A stretch of 51,530 bases of DNA from Firmicutes bacterium ADurb.Bin248 (GTDB lineage: Bacteria > Bacillota > Clostridia > Christensenellales > CAG-138). The notes beneath the pieces are model-generated. The model was not told where the DNA came from and did not search any database. It saw only the letters and a program-made list of their open reading frames with translations. Both the position numbers and the translations under genes were made by a program. The stretch's first letter is position 1; each line of letters starts with the position of its first letter. The stretch covers positions 1-51,530 of the forward strand of contig MWBW01000017.1 of the NCBI GenBank assembly GCA_002069725.1. The letters run 5' to 3'. Shown here piece by piece: positions 1-6,939 of the stretch.

Positions 1-76
1 TGTTTATGGATATCTTTCTTTTCTACTCCTGCCTGCCCTTGCTTGCCGTAATTTATACGGTTTGCCGATGGGCTGA

Positions 77-105
77 GGAACGGCCGCAGCCGTTCCCTTT
101 CTTCA
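77..105 (+). terminator. possible intrinsic terminator reading rightward
   Basis: An 8-bp perfect stem (77-84 with 89-96, loop CGCA) is followed on the plus strand by a T-rich stretch (CTTTCTT). It would end transcription entering from the left edge. The minus strand has no T-run after the stem, so it does not look like the terminator of the peptidase gene that ends at 124. The first 76 bases hold no gene I can support. Confidence 0.4.
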
Positions 106-123
106 CCGATCCGGCTTGGCGGA

Positions 124-1851
124 TTATTTGCGGCGCCTTCTGCCCATGACGACGAGCAGTATGACCACGGCGAGCGCGCCGATGGCGGCGAGCGCGATGA
201 TCAGCGCGCGGCTGCCCGGCGCGGACGCGGGCGCGGGCGTCGCGGTGGGCGTGACGGCGGGAGCCGCGGCTTCGGTCGCCTCGGGCGTGGGCGTTGCGAC
301 GGGCGCGGGCGCGGGCGTCGCGGCGGGCTCGAGCAGCAGGGTCGCCTCGTAAGTCACGCCGTTGTTCATCATGACGAACACATGCGCCGTACCCGCGCCG
401 CCGACGGCCCTGAGCAGCCTGTCGGGAGAGATGACGAGCAGCCCGTCCTTCGCGTTGATCGAATAGAGGAAGCGGTGGTTGGCGGTCGTGGTTTTTACGC
501 CGCCCGGCTTGGCGGAAACCTCTTCTTCGATGTAGCAGGCGATGATGCCGCCGCCGTTGCTCTTGAGCATCTTGCCCCCAAAGCCCGAATCGAGCACGAC
601 CTGCTCGCCGCCCGCCATGAGCTTATAGGCGTTCTCGACGCCCTCGGCGGGAACGAGCTCCGCCGCGATGCGGCCGGGCAGGAAGGTCGTCACATCTTCC
701 TTGTCGTGGACGATGTACATCATCTTGCTGCGGTTGCAGTCCATGAGCTGATCCGCGCGGTAGCGCACGAGGCAGGCGGCGTCCATACCCGCCGCGGAAT
801 CGCTGGAATAGAAGTAATCCACGCCGTCTATGGTTTCATAGCCCGTGATGGTGATCAGGTGGCCGCCCGTGCCTTCTATGGGCGCGTTCTGGAGGTACGG
901 GTAGCTGCCGTTGGGCGAGTTCGAATACTGCACGCCTATGCCCACGGAGTACCCGTGCGCGAGCTCCTGGCGCAGCAGGTCCGCGTCGCCGAACTGGCAG
1001 TATGCGTCGTACCCGTACGCGCCCGCGGCCGCGACGCTGTACGACCAGTTGCCGAAGCCTTCGTAGTTCTTGTCGTAATTCACGAGGGCGATCTCCTCGG
1101 GCAGCACATCCTCGCCCCTGTCGTTGAGCAGCACGCAGATCGTGGTCGCGCTGCACATGACGTTCGAAATCGACTGTTCGCGGATCATCTGCGAGTACGC
1201 GGGCGTGTCGAGCACGGCGCTCGCGGGGAGCTCCATCGCCTCGCCGTAAAAGGCCGGCTTGATGTCCTGCCCCTCAATCGTATTCTTGTAGGTGCAGGCG
1301 AGCTGACGCAGCACCGGGCTCGCGCCGTCGGGCGCGGCGGTGAGCACCGCCTTCATCTGCACGAGGCTCCCGGTTTCGCCCGCGGAGCCGCTGATGGTCA
1401 GCGTGTCGATGTCCATGAAGGCGAGCGCGTCCTCGCTGTCGGCGCAGCCGCGCCTGATGTCCGCGCTCCATTGGCCCCAGCTCATCCACGAGGTCCATTC
1501 CTTGTGCATTTCAACATACGCGCGCACGAGCACCTCGAGCTTCGCGCCCTGCGGCATATCCGCGTTCCAGGATGCGACGAGATACTCGAAGGGCTCGGCG
1601 CCGATCACGTCGCTCACGAATGTGCCCGTGGCGGCGCCCTCCGCGAGCCTGATTGCGCCGTTGCCCACGGTTTCGTCGACGGCGAGCCCGTCGAGCTCGC
1701 CCAGCGAGAAGTCCTCGACGGTGGTCAGTTTGAACAGGTTGCCTTCCACGCTCCTGTCCGCCTTGTTCTTGTCGCCAAGGGCGGGAGCGGCGAGGCCCAA
1801 TGCGAGCAGCAGCACCAGCAGGGTTGAAAACAGCGTTTTCACCTTTTTCAT
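124..1851 (-). CDS. secreted, membrane-anchored C39-like cysteine peptidase
   Basis: A 575-residue exported protein. Residues 1-26 form a signal peptide (Lys-rich start, Leu-rich core, likely cut near APALG). Residues about 205-385 resemble the C39-like papain-fold peptidase family: Cys233 in NVMCSATT, His331 in GGHLITITGY and Asp351 in SSDSAA are the likely catalytic triad. A Pro/Thr/Ala-rich stalk (about 508-545) leads to one membrane helix (549-570) and a GRRRRK stop-transfer tail, so the catalytic part faces outside. Residues 35-200 look like a beta-rich domain. The start has a good ribosome site (GGAGGATGGACATCG before ATG). It lies downstream of sigG but behind a terminator, so it is probably a separate unit. 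Substrate unknown; a cell-envelope or spore-cortex role is only a guess. Confidence 0.75.
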   Translation of the reverse strand: MKKVKTLFSTLLVLLLALGLAAPALGDKNKADRSVEGNLFKLTTVEDFSLGELDGLAVDETVGNGAIRLAEGAATGTFVSDVIGAEPFEYLVASWNADMPQGAKLEVLVRAYVEMHKEWTSWMSWGQWSADIRRGCADSEDALAFMDIDTLTISGSAGETGSLVQMKAVLTAAPDGASPVLRQLACTYKNTIEGQDIKPAFYGEAMELPASAVLDTPAYSQMIREQSISNVMCSATTICVLLNDRGEDVLPEEIALVNYDKNYEGFGNWSYSVAAAGAYGYDAYCQFGDADLLRQELAHGYSVGIGVQYSNSPNGSYPYLQNAPIEGTGGHLITITGYETIDGVDYFYSSDSAAGMDAACLVRYRADQLMDCNRSKMMYIVHDKEDVTTFLPGRIAAELVPAEGVENAYKLMAGGEQVVLDSGFGGKMLKSNGGGIIACYIEEEVSAKPGGVKTTTANHRFLYSINAKDGLLVISPDRLLRAVGGAGTAHVFVMMNNGVTYEATLLLEPAATPAPAPVATPTPEATEAAAPAVTPTATPAPASAPGSRALIIALAAIGALAVVILLVVMGRRRRK

Positions 1852-1917
1852 CGATGTCCATCCTCCAACAAGAAATGGTACGACCCGTGCCGATCATACG
1901 TTAAATATATTATCATA

Positions 1918-1948
1918 AACGCCGTCCGCGAACAAGGCAGACGGCGTT
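1918..1948 (-). terminator. intrinsic terminator of sigG
   Basis: A 9-bp stem (1918-1926 with 1940-1948) is followed on the minus strand by TTTATG and an AT-rich stretch. A second small stem (AAAAGCG/CGCTTTT) lies between it and the sigG stop codon. Confidence 0.6.
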
Positions 1949-1980
1949 CTATTCATAAAAGCGGCTTCGCTTTTGTAGGT

Positions 1981-2754
1981 TCAGACGTATTTTCTCATAT
2001 GCTTCAGCGCGCTTTTTTCCAATCTGGATACCTGCGCCTGGCTGATGCCGATCTCCTCGGCGACCTCCATCTGCGTGCGCCCCTGGAAAAAGCGAAGCTC
2101 TATGATCTTTCGTTCGCGCTCGGCGAGGCGGTCGAGCCCGCTGCCTATGGCGATGCCGTCGAGCCAGCAGTCGTCGCAATCCCTGTCGTCGCGCACCTGA
2201 TCCATGACGAATATGGCGTCCCCGTCGTCGTGGTAAATCGGCTCAAACAGCGACACCGGGTCCTGTATGGCCTCGAGCGCAAAGGCGACGTCCTCCTCGC
2301 TCATCTCGAGCTCGCGCGCGATCTCGTCGAGGCGCGGCTCGCGAGAGAGCCTGTCCATGAGGTCGTTTCGCACGCGCAGCGCCTTGTAGGCCGTATCCCT
2401 GAGCGAACGGCTCACGCGAAGCGTGGTGTTGTCGCGAAGATAGCGCCTGAGTTCGCCGATGATCATCGGCACGGCGTAGGTCGAAAAGCGCACGTCGAGA
2501 TCGGTGTTGAAGTTCTCCACCGCCTTGATCAGGCCGATGCAGCCGACCTGAAACAGGTCGTCCATCTGCTCCCCGCGGCCGGAAAAGCGCTGGATGACGC
2601 TGAGTACGAGCCGAAGGTTCGCGCGGATGAATTCCTCGCGCGCCTCGGTATCCCCCGCCTTTATTTTAAGCAGATAATCCCTGCTCTGCTGCTGTGTGAG
2701 CCTTGGAAGGCTTGAAGTGTCCAATCCGCAAATGTCGACTTTGTTCAGAGCCAT
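1981..2754 (-). CDS. sigG: RNA polymerase sporulation sigma factor SigG
   Basis: The forespore-specific late sigma factor, 257 residues, the usual length. The N-terminal motif KVDICGLDTSSLP matches the SigG signature (NKVEICGVDTSKLP in Bacillus). Region 2 (about 46-108) contains NLRLVLSVIQRF, DDLFQVGCIGLIKAVENF and FSTYAVPMIIGE. Region 3 contains DAIQDPVSLFEPIY. Region 4 ends in the helix-turn-helix QMEVAEEIGISQAQVSRLEK. These tell it from SigF, SigE and SigB. It implies a complete endospore programme. Unlike the common spoIIGA-sigE-sigG order, it stands alone: upstream is an erm gene and downstream a peptidase. The ribosome site is GGAGGG nine bases before ATG. A sigma-F-like promoter precedes it. 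Confidence 0.96.
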   Translation of the reverse strand: MALNKVDICGLDTSSLPRLTQQQSRDYLLKIKAGDTEAREEFIRANLRLVLSVIQRFSGRGEQMDDLFQVGCIGLIKAVENFNTDLDVRFSTYAVPMIIGELRRYLRDNTTLRVSRSLRDTAYKALRVRNDLMDRLSREPRLDEIARELEMSEEDVAFALEAIQDPVSLFEPIYHDDGDAIFVMDQVRDDRDCDDCWLDGIAIGSGLDRLAERERKIIELRFFQGRTQMEVAEEIGISQAQVSRLEKSALKHMRKYV

Positions 2755-2784
2755 AGCATCAACCCTCCGGAACCTTCATGCTCC

Positions 2785-2814
2785 TAGGGTTGCCTTGCGC
2801 GGGTGTTGTTATTC
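2785..2814 (-). promoter_or_regulatory. candidate sigma-F-type promoter of sigG
   Basis: On the minus strand a GAATA box (2814-2810) and GGCAACCCTA (2794-2785) are 15 bases apart. The SigF consensus is roughly GYWTA - N15 - GGNRANANTW. Two positions depart from it (A for Y in the -35, C for A in the -10). Transcription would start about 25 bases before the sigG ATG. SigF drives sigG in Bacillus, so the match makes sense, but it is a by-eye call. Confidence 0.4.
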
Positions 2815-2925
2815 CGTTGCCATTTGGCTGACAAGGGCGATTTTGGGCGATTGAATTTTCAGTAATTTTATTGTTTCCGGGATGTGATTTTGATATGTAC
2901 GCGTCCGCGGGCGGCGGCGGCGCGC

Positions 2926-2947
2926 GGGCGGATTTTAACATCCGCCC
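2926..2947. other. inverted repeat between erm and sigG
   Basis: An 8-bp perfect stem (2926-2933 with 2940-2947, loop TTTAAC) lies in the 211 bases between the erm stop and the end of the sigG leader. No clear T-run follows on the minus strand, so it is at best a weak erm terminator. I see no gene in 2755-3048. Confidence 0.35.
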
Positions 2948-3048
2948 GTTCCGTCCCATATTGCCGGGGGGCGGCGCCTCCGGTTCGAATCCCGCGTGAT
3001 CGAATGTATGGATATGCTTTGAATCGCCTCCGCTTTCGGCCTTCGCGC

Positions 3049-3837
3049 TCACAGGCGCTTCACCTCGGCGAAGCATCGGAAAAGGCAGAGCCATTGCGTA
3101 TAGAGGATCTCGCCCGGCGTGAAACCACGCGGGATGCCCGCCTCGCGCAGCGCGTGGGAGAGCTGCTTTGCCGTGAGCATGCGCCGGAGCCCCGCGCCGT
3201 TGCCGGAAAGCGCGCCGGAAAGGAAACGCTCGTACGCGCGCATCTGCTCCGGCGCGACGTCCGGCTGCGCTTTCTTTTTCAAATGGAGCATCACGACGTC
3301 CACGTCGGGCATAGGATGGAAATCCTCGCGCCGGAAATGCCAGGCGAGCTCAAGCTCAAACATCGGCTTTAGCATGAGCGAGCGAAGCGATTCGCGCGGG
3401 CTTCCCAGGAAGCGCTTGGCCGCGCCCTTCTCCATGGTCAGCCACGCTTCGCGCGGCGGGTTTTTACACTCCGTCAGCTTCCTCACGATGGCCGTGGTGC
3501 ACGAGAACGGGATGTTCGCGAAAACCTTGTAATCGCCCGAGCCGGGGAGCCTCCATTGCAGGAAATCCGCATGGTACAGCCTGAGGTTTTCGACGCCCGC
3601 GAATTTTTGCCGGAGCGCTTCGTACAGCTTCGCGTCCAGTTCGACGGCGCAAAGCCTGCCGCACCGCCGCGCGAGCAAGCCTGTCAGATGGCCTTTTCCG
3701 GGGCCGATCTCGATCACATGGTCGAACCGATCTATGGCGGCCCTGCAAAGGAGCCGTTCTATCGTCGCGCGTCCGGTCAGGAAATTCTGGGACGCCCATA
3801 GGGGCGCGGCGTTCCCGTGAAATCTATTTCGGGACAT
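3049..3837 (-). CDS. erm: Erm-type 23S rRNA (adenine-N6) methyltransferase
   Basis: A SAM-dependent methyltransferase of the Erm/KsgA superfamily, 262 residues. It would methylate A2058 of 23S rRNA and give macrolide-lincosamide-streptogramin B resistance. Features: SQNFL near the N-terminus (16-20), SAM-binding EIGPGKGH (43-50), acidic VELD (65-68), HADFLQW (89-95) and the catalytic NIPF (108-111). FHPMPDVD (173-180) matches the Erm F[HY]PKPKV motif. The N-I-P-[YF] form, short length and Erm-like C-terminal helices separate it from the housekeeping RsmA/KsgA (NLPY, about 280 residues). The start has AGAGGTG 10 bases upstream. A promoter, a short arginine-rich leader reading frame and mutually exclusive stems precede it, as in inducible erm genes. 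Which erm class it belongs to cannot be said. Confidence 0.85.
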   Translation of the reverse strand: MSRNRFHGNAAPLWASQNFLTGRATIERLLCRAAIDRFDHVIEIGPGKGHLTGLLARRCGRLCAVELDAKLYEALRQKFAGVENLRLYHADFLQWRLPGSGDYKVFANIPFSCTTAIVRKLTECKNPPREAWLTMEKGAAKRFLGSPRESLRSLMLKPMFELELAWHFRREDFHPMPDVDVVMLHLKKKAQPDVAPEQMRAYERFLSGALSGNGAGLRRMLTAKQLSHALREAGIPRGFTPGEILYTQWLCLFRCFAEVKRL

Positions 3838-3990
3838 AAAAAATACACCTCTTTCGCTTTCGTTCGAATTGCAAAAGGGCGCACGGAATCAAGCGGAAAG
3901 CCTTACCGCTTTCCCTGTTCCATGCGCTTTACCTGCGAATCCGAACGAAAGTACACACGGGTGTATCGTTACCTCCAGAATAGACTGCGT
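3838..3990 (-). promoter_or_regulatory. erm leader RNA with attenuator-like stems
   Basis: The roughly 150-nt leader contains competing pairings. S1 (3942-3951, inside the leader peptide codons) is a perfect 10-bp complement of S4 (3857-3866), which lies five bases upstream of the erm Shine-Dalgarno (AGAGG, 3848-3852). S2 and S3 (3908-3914 and 3895-3901) form a 7-bp hairpin. S3 can also pair with GAAAGC in S4. A ribosome stalled on the leader codons would break S1:S4. This is the layout of translational attenuation in erm genes. The structure is inferred by eye. Confidence 0.55.
3929..3958 (-). CDS. putative erm leader peptide (9 residues)
   Basis: A GTG-started frame reads M-C-T-F-V-R-I-R-R-stop. 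A strong GGAGGT (3971-3976) lies 12 bases upstream, a slightly long spacing. R-I-R fits the Arg-X-Arg (+x+) motif at which macrolide-bound ribosomes stall in ErmD-type leaders (MRLR). Codons 3-6 form the S1 arm that pairs just upstream of the erm ribosome site. A second overlapping frame (GTG at 3956) reads 17 residues and ends at 3903; it is less well placed relative to the ribosome site. Confidence 0.5.
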   Translation of the reverse strand: MCTFVRIRR

Positions 3991-3995
3991 TATTT

Positions 3996-4024
3996 ATGAT
4001 ATGGGAAACGGCCTGCGATGTCAA
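3996..4024 (-). promoter_or_regulatory. sigma-A promoter of erm
   Basis: TTGACA (4024-4019), a 17-base spacer and TATCAT (4001-3996) on the minus strand. Predicted start is near 3989, about 30 bases before the leader peptide. Confidence 0.75.
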
Positions 4025-4114
4025 GGGGCGGCGCATCGGCATTCGAGGAACGCCGCCGCGGCGGGGAACCCGTGGGCTTCCTTTATGGCGCCGGTGACGT
4101 ACGGAAAACGGGAA

Positions 4115-4133
4115 GGGCCGATAGAATCGGCCC
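4115..4133 (-). terminator. likely terminator of the dipeptide epimerase gene
   Basis: An 8-bp perfect stem (4115-4122 with 4126-4133, 3-base loop) lies 30 bases beyond the epimerase stop. It is followed on the minus strand by TTCCCGTTTT. The T-run is broken, so termination may be leaky. The rest of 3838-4162 is the erm promoter and leader. Confidence 0.5.
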
Positions 4134-4162
4134 CCGAATCGTTATTCGCCGTTCACGCTTTG

Positions 4163-5263
4163 TTATGAGTCAATATACGTGATTTTTCCTTCCTGCACGC
4201 CGCGTATGCCCATGCCCGGCGCGTCGGAAACAGTGATGAGCTTCTCCTCGAAGGTCGCGCCGCCGAGTATGTGGTCTTCCCTGCACAGCACGGGGCCGTC
4301 GAGATCGACCTTGGTGATGACCTTCTTCGCGCACGCGAGATGAACGGCCGCGTTGACGGCGAGCTTCGATTCGAGCATGCAGCCGATCATGCACTCGACG
4401 CCGTACACCTCCGCAGCCGAGGCGATCTTCAGCGCGTTGTGGATGCCGCCGCATTTCATGAGCTTGATGTTGACGAAATCCGCCGCGCGCATCTGCATGA
4501 TGCGAAGCGCGTCCGCCGCGGAGAACACGCTCTCGTCCGCGAGCACGGGCACGTAGGAACGCTCGGTGACATATTTCATGCCCTCGAAGTCGTGCGCCTT
4601 GACGGGCTGCTCGACGAACTCGATGTCGAGCCCCTTCTCCTGCATGCCGTTGAGTATGCGCACGGCCTCCTTGGGCTCCCAGCCCTGATTGGCGTCGATG
4701 CGCACGCAGACCTCGGGCGGGACCGCCCCGCGTATAGCCACGAGCCGCTCGACGTCGAGCGAGGGGTTCGCGCCGACCTTGATCTTGAGGCAGTCGTAGC
4801 CGCGCCCCACGGCGTCTATGGCATCCCTGCGCATCTGCTCGGGATCGTTCACGCTGATGGTGATGTCGGTCACGATCTGTTTCCTCGCGCCGCCGAGCAG
4901 CTTGTAGACGGGGATGTTGTAGAGCTGCCCGTAGAGATCCCACAGCGCCATGTCCGCCGCCGCGCGCGGGCTCGAGTTATGCACGATGCAGGCGTTGAGC
5001 GCGCGCAGGTTGTCCTCGTGATCGTCGACGTCGCGGCCGACGAGGGTCTTGATGATATGCTCCTTGAACGCGCCGACGATGCCGCCGATCGTATCCCCCG
5101 TGATGACGCCGGTCGGCGGCGCTTCGCCGTAGCCCACGGCGCCGGTGTCGGTGTGGATCTCGACCACAACGTCCTCGACGCTCGACACGCTTCGAAGCGC
5201 CGTCTTGAACGGCACGCGCAGAGGAACGGAGATCATGCCAAGGCGGATTTCGGTGATTTTCAT
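4163..5263 (-). CDS. ykfB: L-Ala-D/L-Glu epimerase (enolase superfamily)
   Basis: A muconate-lactonizing subgroup enolase that epimerises L-Ala-D-Glu to L-Ala-L-Glu during recycling of murein peptides, in the cytoplasm. 366 residues from the chosen ATG, which has AAGGAGA just upstream; an earlier in-frame ATG at 5284 lacks one. Catalytic residues all fit: Lys160 and Lys162 in LKIKVG, metal ligands Asp190 (RIDAN), Glu218 (VEQP) and Asp243 (ADES), and Lys267 in NIKLMK. The DLD pair (320-322) matches the Asp-x-Asp substrate motif of the Bacillus enzyme. The N-terminal KTALRSV and GEAPPTGVITGD also match that enzyme closely. No other murein-recycling gene is adjacent. It has its own strong promoter. 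Confidence 0.9.
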   Translation of the reverse strand: MKITEIRLGMISVPLRVPFKTALRSVSSVEDVVVEIHTDTGAVGYGEAPPTGVITGDTIGGIVGAFKEHIIKTLVGRDVDDHEDNLRALNACIVHNSSPRAAADMALWDLYGQLYNIPVYKLLGGARKQIVTDITISVNDPEQMRRDAIDAVGRGYDCLKIKVGANPSLDVERLVAIRGAVPPEVCVRIDANQGWEPKEAVRILNGMQEKGLDIEFVEQPVKAHDFEGMKYVTERSYVPVLADESVFSAADALRIMQMRAADFVNIKLMKCGGIHNALKIASAAEVYGVECMIGCMLESKLAVNAAVHLACAKKVITKVDLDGPVLCREDHILGGATFEEKLITVSDAPGMGIRGVQEGKITYIDS

Positions 5264-5317
5264 CTGCTTCTCCTTCAAAATCATAGCTGGATATGCTGCC
5301 GCGCCGCGGCGAGTATC

Positions 5318-5346
5318 ATTATAACATGCGCTTAGAACGGGTTCAA
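5318..5346 (-). promoter_or_regulatory. sigma-A promoter of the epimerase gene
   Basis: TTGAAC (5346-5341), 17-base spacer, TATAAT (5323-5318) on the minus strand, about 55 bases before the start codon. Confidence 0.75.
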
Positions 5347-5440
5347 TGCGCGAAAAAAAACTAGAATACGTTCTTACGCGTCCTCAGCCCCTATGCCCGC
5401 CGCCGGAAATGTGGTATAAAGAATCAAGGAGAAAAGCCAT

Positions 5441-5995
5441 ATGGATTGCGATTGCTTCGGGAACTTTACGCTGAAAAACGGCGCGGCGCTCGTCGTGCGC
5501 AAACCGGGCGCGGACGACGCGGGGCGCATGATCGGGCTGATGGCGGCTGTCGACGCGCAAACGCGCTTCCTCGCGCGCGAGCCCGGGGAATTCGATTATA
5601 CCGAGGAACAGGAACGCGAGCTGATACTCAAAAGAAGCGGCGACCCGTTCTCCCACTGGGTCGTGGGGACAATCGACGGCAGGTTCGTGGCCGGCTGCGA
5701 TACGCGCCGCGTCCGCGCAAGAAAGCGCTTCGCGCACAGGGCGAGCCTTGGAATCCTTGTTTTGAAGGATTATTGGCGGCTCGGCATCGGCAGGATTCTG
5801 ATCCGGGACAGCATCCGCTGGTGCAGGGAAATGGGATTCGAACAGCTTGAGCTCGATGTCGTCGCGAACAACCATGCCGCGCTGTCACTTTATCTGAGCG
5901 AAGGGTTCGAGATCACGGGAAGAAACATCAACGCCCTGAAGTACCGGGACGGCTCGTATGCCGACGAATACGTCATGCGGCTCCCCCTGACGTAA
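5441..5995 (+). CDS. GNAT-family N-acetyltransferase
   Basis: 184 residues with a GNAT fold. The acetyl-CoA binding stretch is LGILVLKDYWRLGIGRIL (motif A, about 103-120, R/Q-x-x-G-x-G/A type). ELDVVANNHAALSLYLSEGFEITG (about 138-161) is the motif B part that ends most GNAT domains. The C-terminal YVMRLPL is typical of RimI/RimL-like small-molecule or protein acetyltransferases. The ribosome site is AAGGAG 10 bases before the ATG. It is divergent from the epimerase gene and 88 bases upstream of the RpiR regulator, so joint transcription with that locus is possible but not shown. The substrate is unknown. Confidence 0.8.
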   Translation: MDCDCFGNFTLKNGAALVVRKPGADDAGRMIGLMAAVDAQTRFLAREPGEFDYTEEQERELILKRSGDPFSHWVVGTIDGRFVAGCDTRRVRARKRFAHRASLGILVLKDYWRLGIGRILIRDSIRWCREMGFEQLELDVVANNHAALSLYLSEGFEITGRNINALKYRDGSYADEYVMRLPLT

Positions 5996-6083
5996 CCGCG
6001 CGCAGCGGGCGGGGGCCGGGCGCGACGGCCGGAGCGCCGGAAGCCCCCCCGACGACACGCAACGCACAGACGAGGTTCCACAT

Positions 6084-6839
6084 ATGAACGGAAATTACTA
6101 TTTCCTCACCAATCAGCTCAGCGACGACGAAACGCGCGTCGTCACGAGCATCGTGAACCATATCGAGAATAACGAGGAAAGGGTCGGCATCGCGCAGATC
6201 GCCGAGGAAAACTTCGTTTCGACCAGCTTCATCATCAAAATGTGCAAGCGGCTGGGCTTCAACGGGTACAGCGAGCTTTTTTACAGCCTTTCGCGCAGGA
6301 TACGCGAGAGCGCGCCCAGAAGCGAGCCGGGCGAGCTTGCTTCGCTCATCGATAACTTCGACGAGGCGGATGTGAAGAAATTCTGCGGATATCTGCGCAG
6401 GTATCACGAAACGAAGCTGTTCGCGGTCGGGGCGGGGTTCGCCGACCTCGTCGCGGACTATATCGTCCAGCGCCTTGGCGTGAGCGGCTTTATGGTGTTC
6501 AACCGCGTGCATTTTTACGACTATATGCTCTTTCGCGAAAAAAACGCGCACATCATGCAATCGAACGTCGAGCCGTCGCTGATCGTCGCCATATCGCAAA
6601 GCGGCGAGTCCGAGGTGGTCCTCAACGACGTGCAGCGCGCGAGGCAGAACGACTTTTGCGTGGTGTCGTTCACCAAGCGGCCCGATTCGACGCTCGCGGG
6701 CATGTCGGATATCGCCTTCGTCGTCGACGGTTCACGGCAGACGCTCATCTCCGGCGTGCCGAACCATTTTTTCGGGAAAGTCATACTCGTGTTCGAGGAG
6801 CTGCTCGGCGCGTATTTCAGGGAGGCCGCGGGCTCCTGA
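6084..6839 (+). CDS. MurR/RpiR-family transcriptional regulator (HTH-SIS)
   Basis: 251 residues. The N-terminal HTH_6 domain (about 1-75) has IAQIAEENFVSTSFIIKMCKRLGFNGYSEL, the family's recognition-helix region. A SIS domain (about 105-225) has the phosphosugar-binding loop VAISQSGES near 168-176. Family members bind a sugar phosphate and control the adjacent sugar-phosphate genes, so this protein probably senses an intermediate of the locus that follows. A palindrome (6853-6864) and a promoter lie directly after its stop codon, ahead of the HAD gene, a natural site for it to act. The ribosome site is GAGG before ATG. I find no separate strong promoter for this gene in the GC-rich gap at 5996-6083. 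Confidence 0.9.
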   Translation: MNGNYYFLTNQLSDDETRVVTSIVNHIENNEERVGIAQIAEENFVSTSFIIKMCKRLGFNGYSELFYSLSRRIRESAPRSEPGELASLIDNFDEADVKKFCGYLRRYHETKLFAVGAGFADLVADYIVQRLGVSGFMVFNRVHFYDYMLFREKNAHIMQSNVEPSLIVAISQSGESEVVLNDVQRARQNDFCVVSFTKRPDSTLAGMSDIAFVVDGSRQTLISGVPNHFFGKVILVFEELLGAYFREAAGS

Positions 6840-6852
6840 GCGCGCGTGAACT

Positions 6853-6864
6853 TTTGCACGCAAA
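6853..6864. promoter_or_regulatory. palindrome, possible RpiR operator
   Basis: TTTGC-AC-GCAAA is a perfect 5-bp inverted repeat. It lies 13 bases after the regulator gene and 26-40 bases upstream of the -10 element for the HAD gene. The position suits an operator; that the RpiR protein binds it is inference. Confidence 0.4.
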
Positions 6865-6888
6865 TAAAAAAAATTGCATGCCGCCCGT

Positions 6889-6898
6889 GTGCTATAAT
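6889..6898 (+). promoter_or_regulatory. extended -10 promoter for the uptake locus
   Basis: TGTGCTATAATG carries a perfect TATAAT (6893-6898) preceded by TGC, an extended -10. A TTGCAT at 6874 is only 13 bases away, too close for a good -35. Transcription would begin near 6904, inside the 5' arm of the hairpin at 6899-6933. Confidence 0.55.
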
Positions 6899-6939
6899 GC
6901 CCCTGAAAACGATGGAACGACGCTTTCAGGGGCTTTTTT
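6899..6939 (+). terminator. terminator-like hairpin running into a start codon
   Basis: A 10-bp perfect stem (6899-6908 with 6924-6933, 15-base loop) is followed by six T residues (6934-6939) and then directly by the ATG of the HAD gene at 6940. The only Shine-Dalgarno-like sequence for that gene, AGGGG (6928-6932), lies inside the 3' arm. It can be read as the terminator of the regulator gene, or as an attenuator or translation-blocking hairpin for the downstream operon. Confidence 0.7.

Noticed and set aside
5..149. Plus-strand frame MDIFLFYSCLPLL... with a hydrophobic stretch at the left edge
   Set aside because: It would overlap the 3' end of the peptidase gene and run through the stem at 77-96. 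Too short and without a recognised family; could still be the end of a gene starting outside the window.
382..1827. Long open frame antisense to the C39-like peptidase (and many similar ones, for example 7767-9149 minus, 14722-16188 minus, 29895-32804 plus, 48248-49636 plus)
   Set aside because: GC-rich codon bias opens the opposite frames. These products are Arg/His/Ala-rich without domains, and the genes on the other strand are clear.
2759..3094. Open frame upstream of sigG (111 residues)
   Set aside because: Low-complexity Pro/Arg-rich product over the erm 3' end and sigG promoter; no ribosome site or family.
3903..3956. Second leader-peptide frame upstream of erm (17 residues, GTG at 3956, containing MEQGKR at its end)
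   Set aside because: It starts two bases further from the GGAGGT and lacks the R-I-R motif, but it ends just before the S3 arm and cannot be excluded as a second translated frame.
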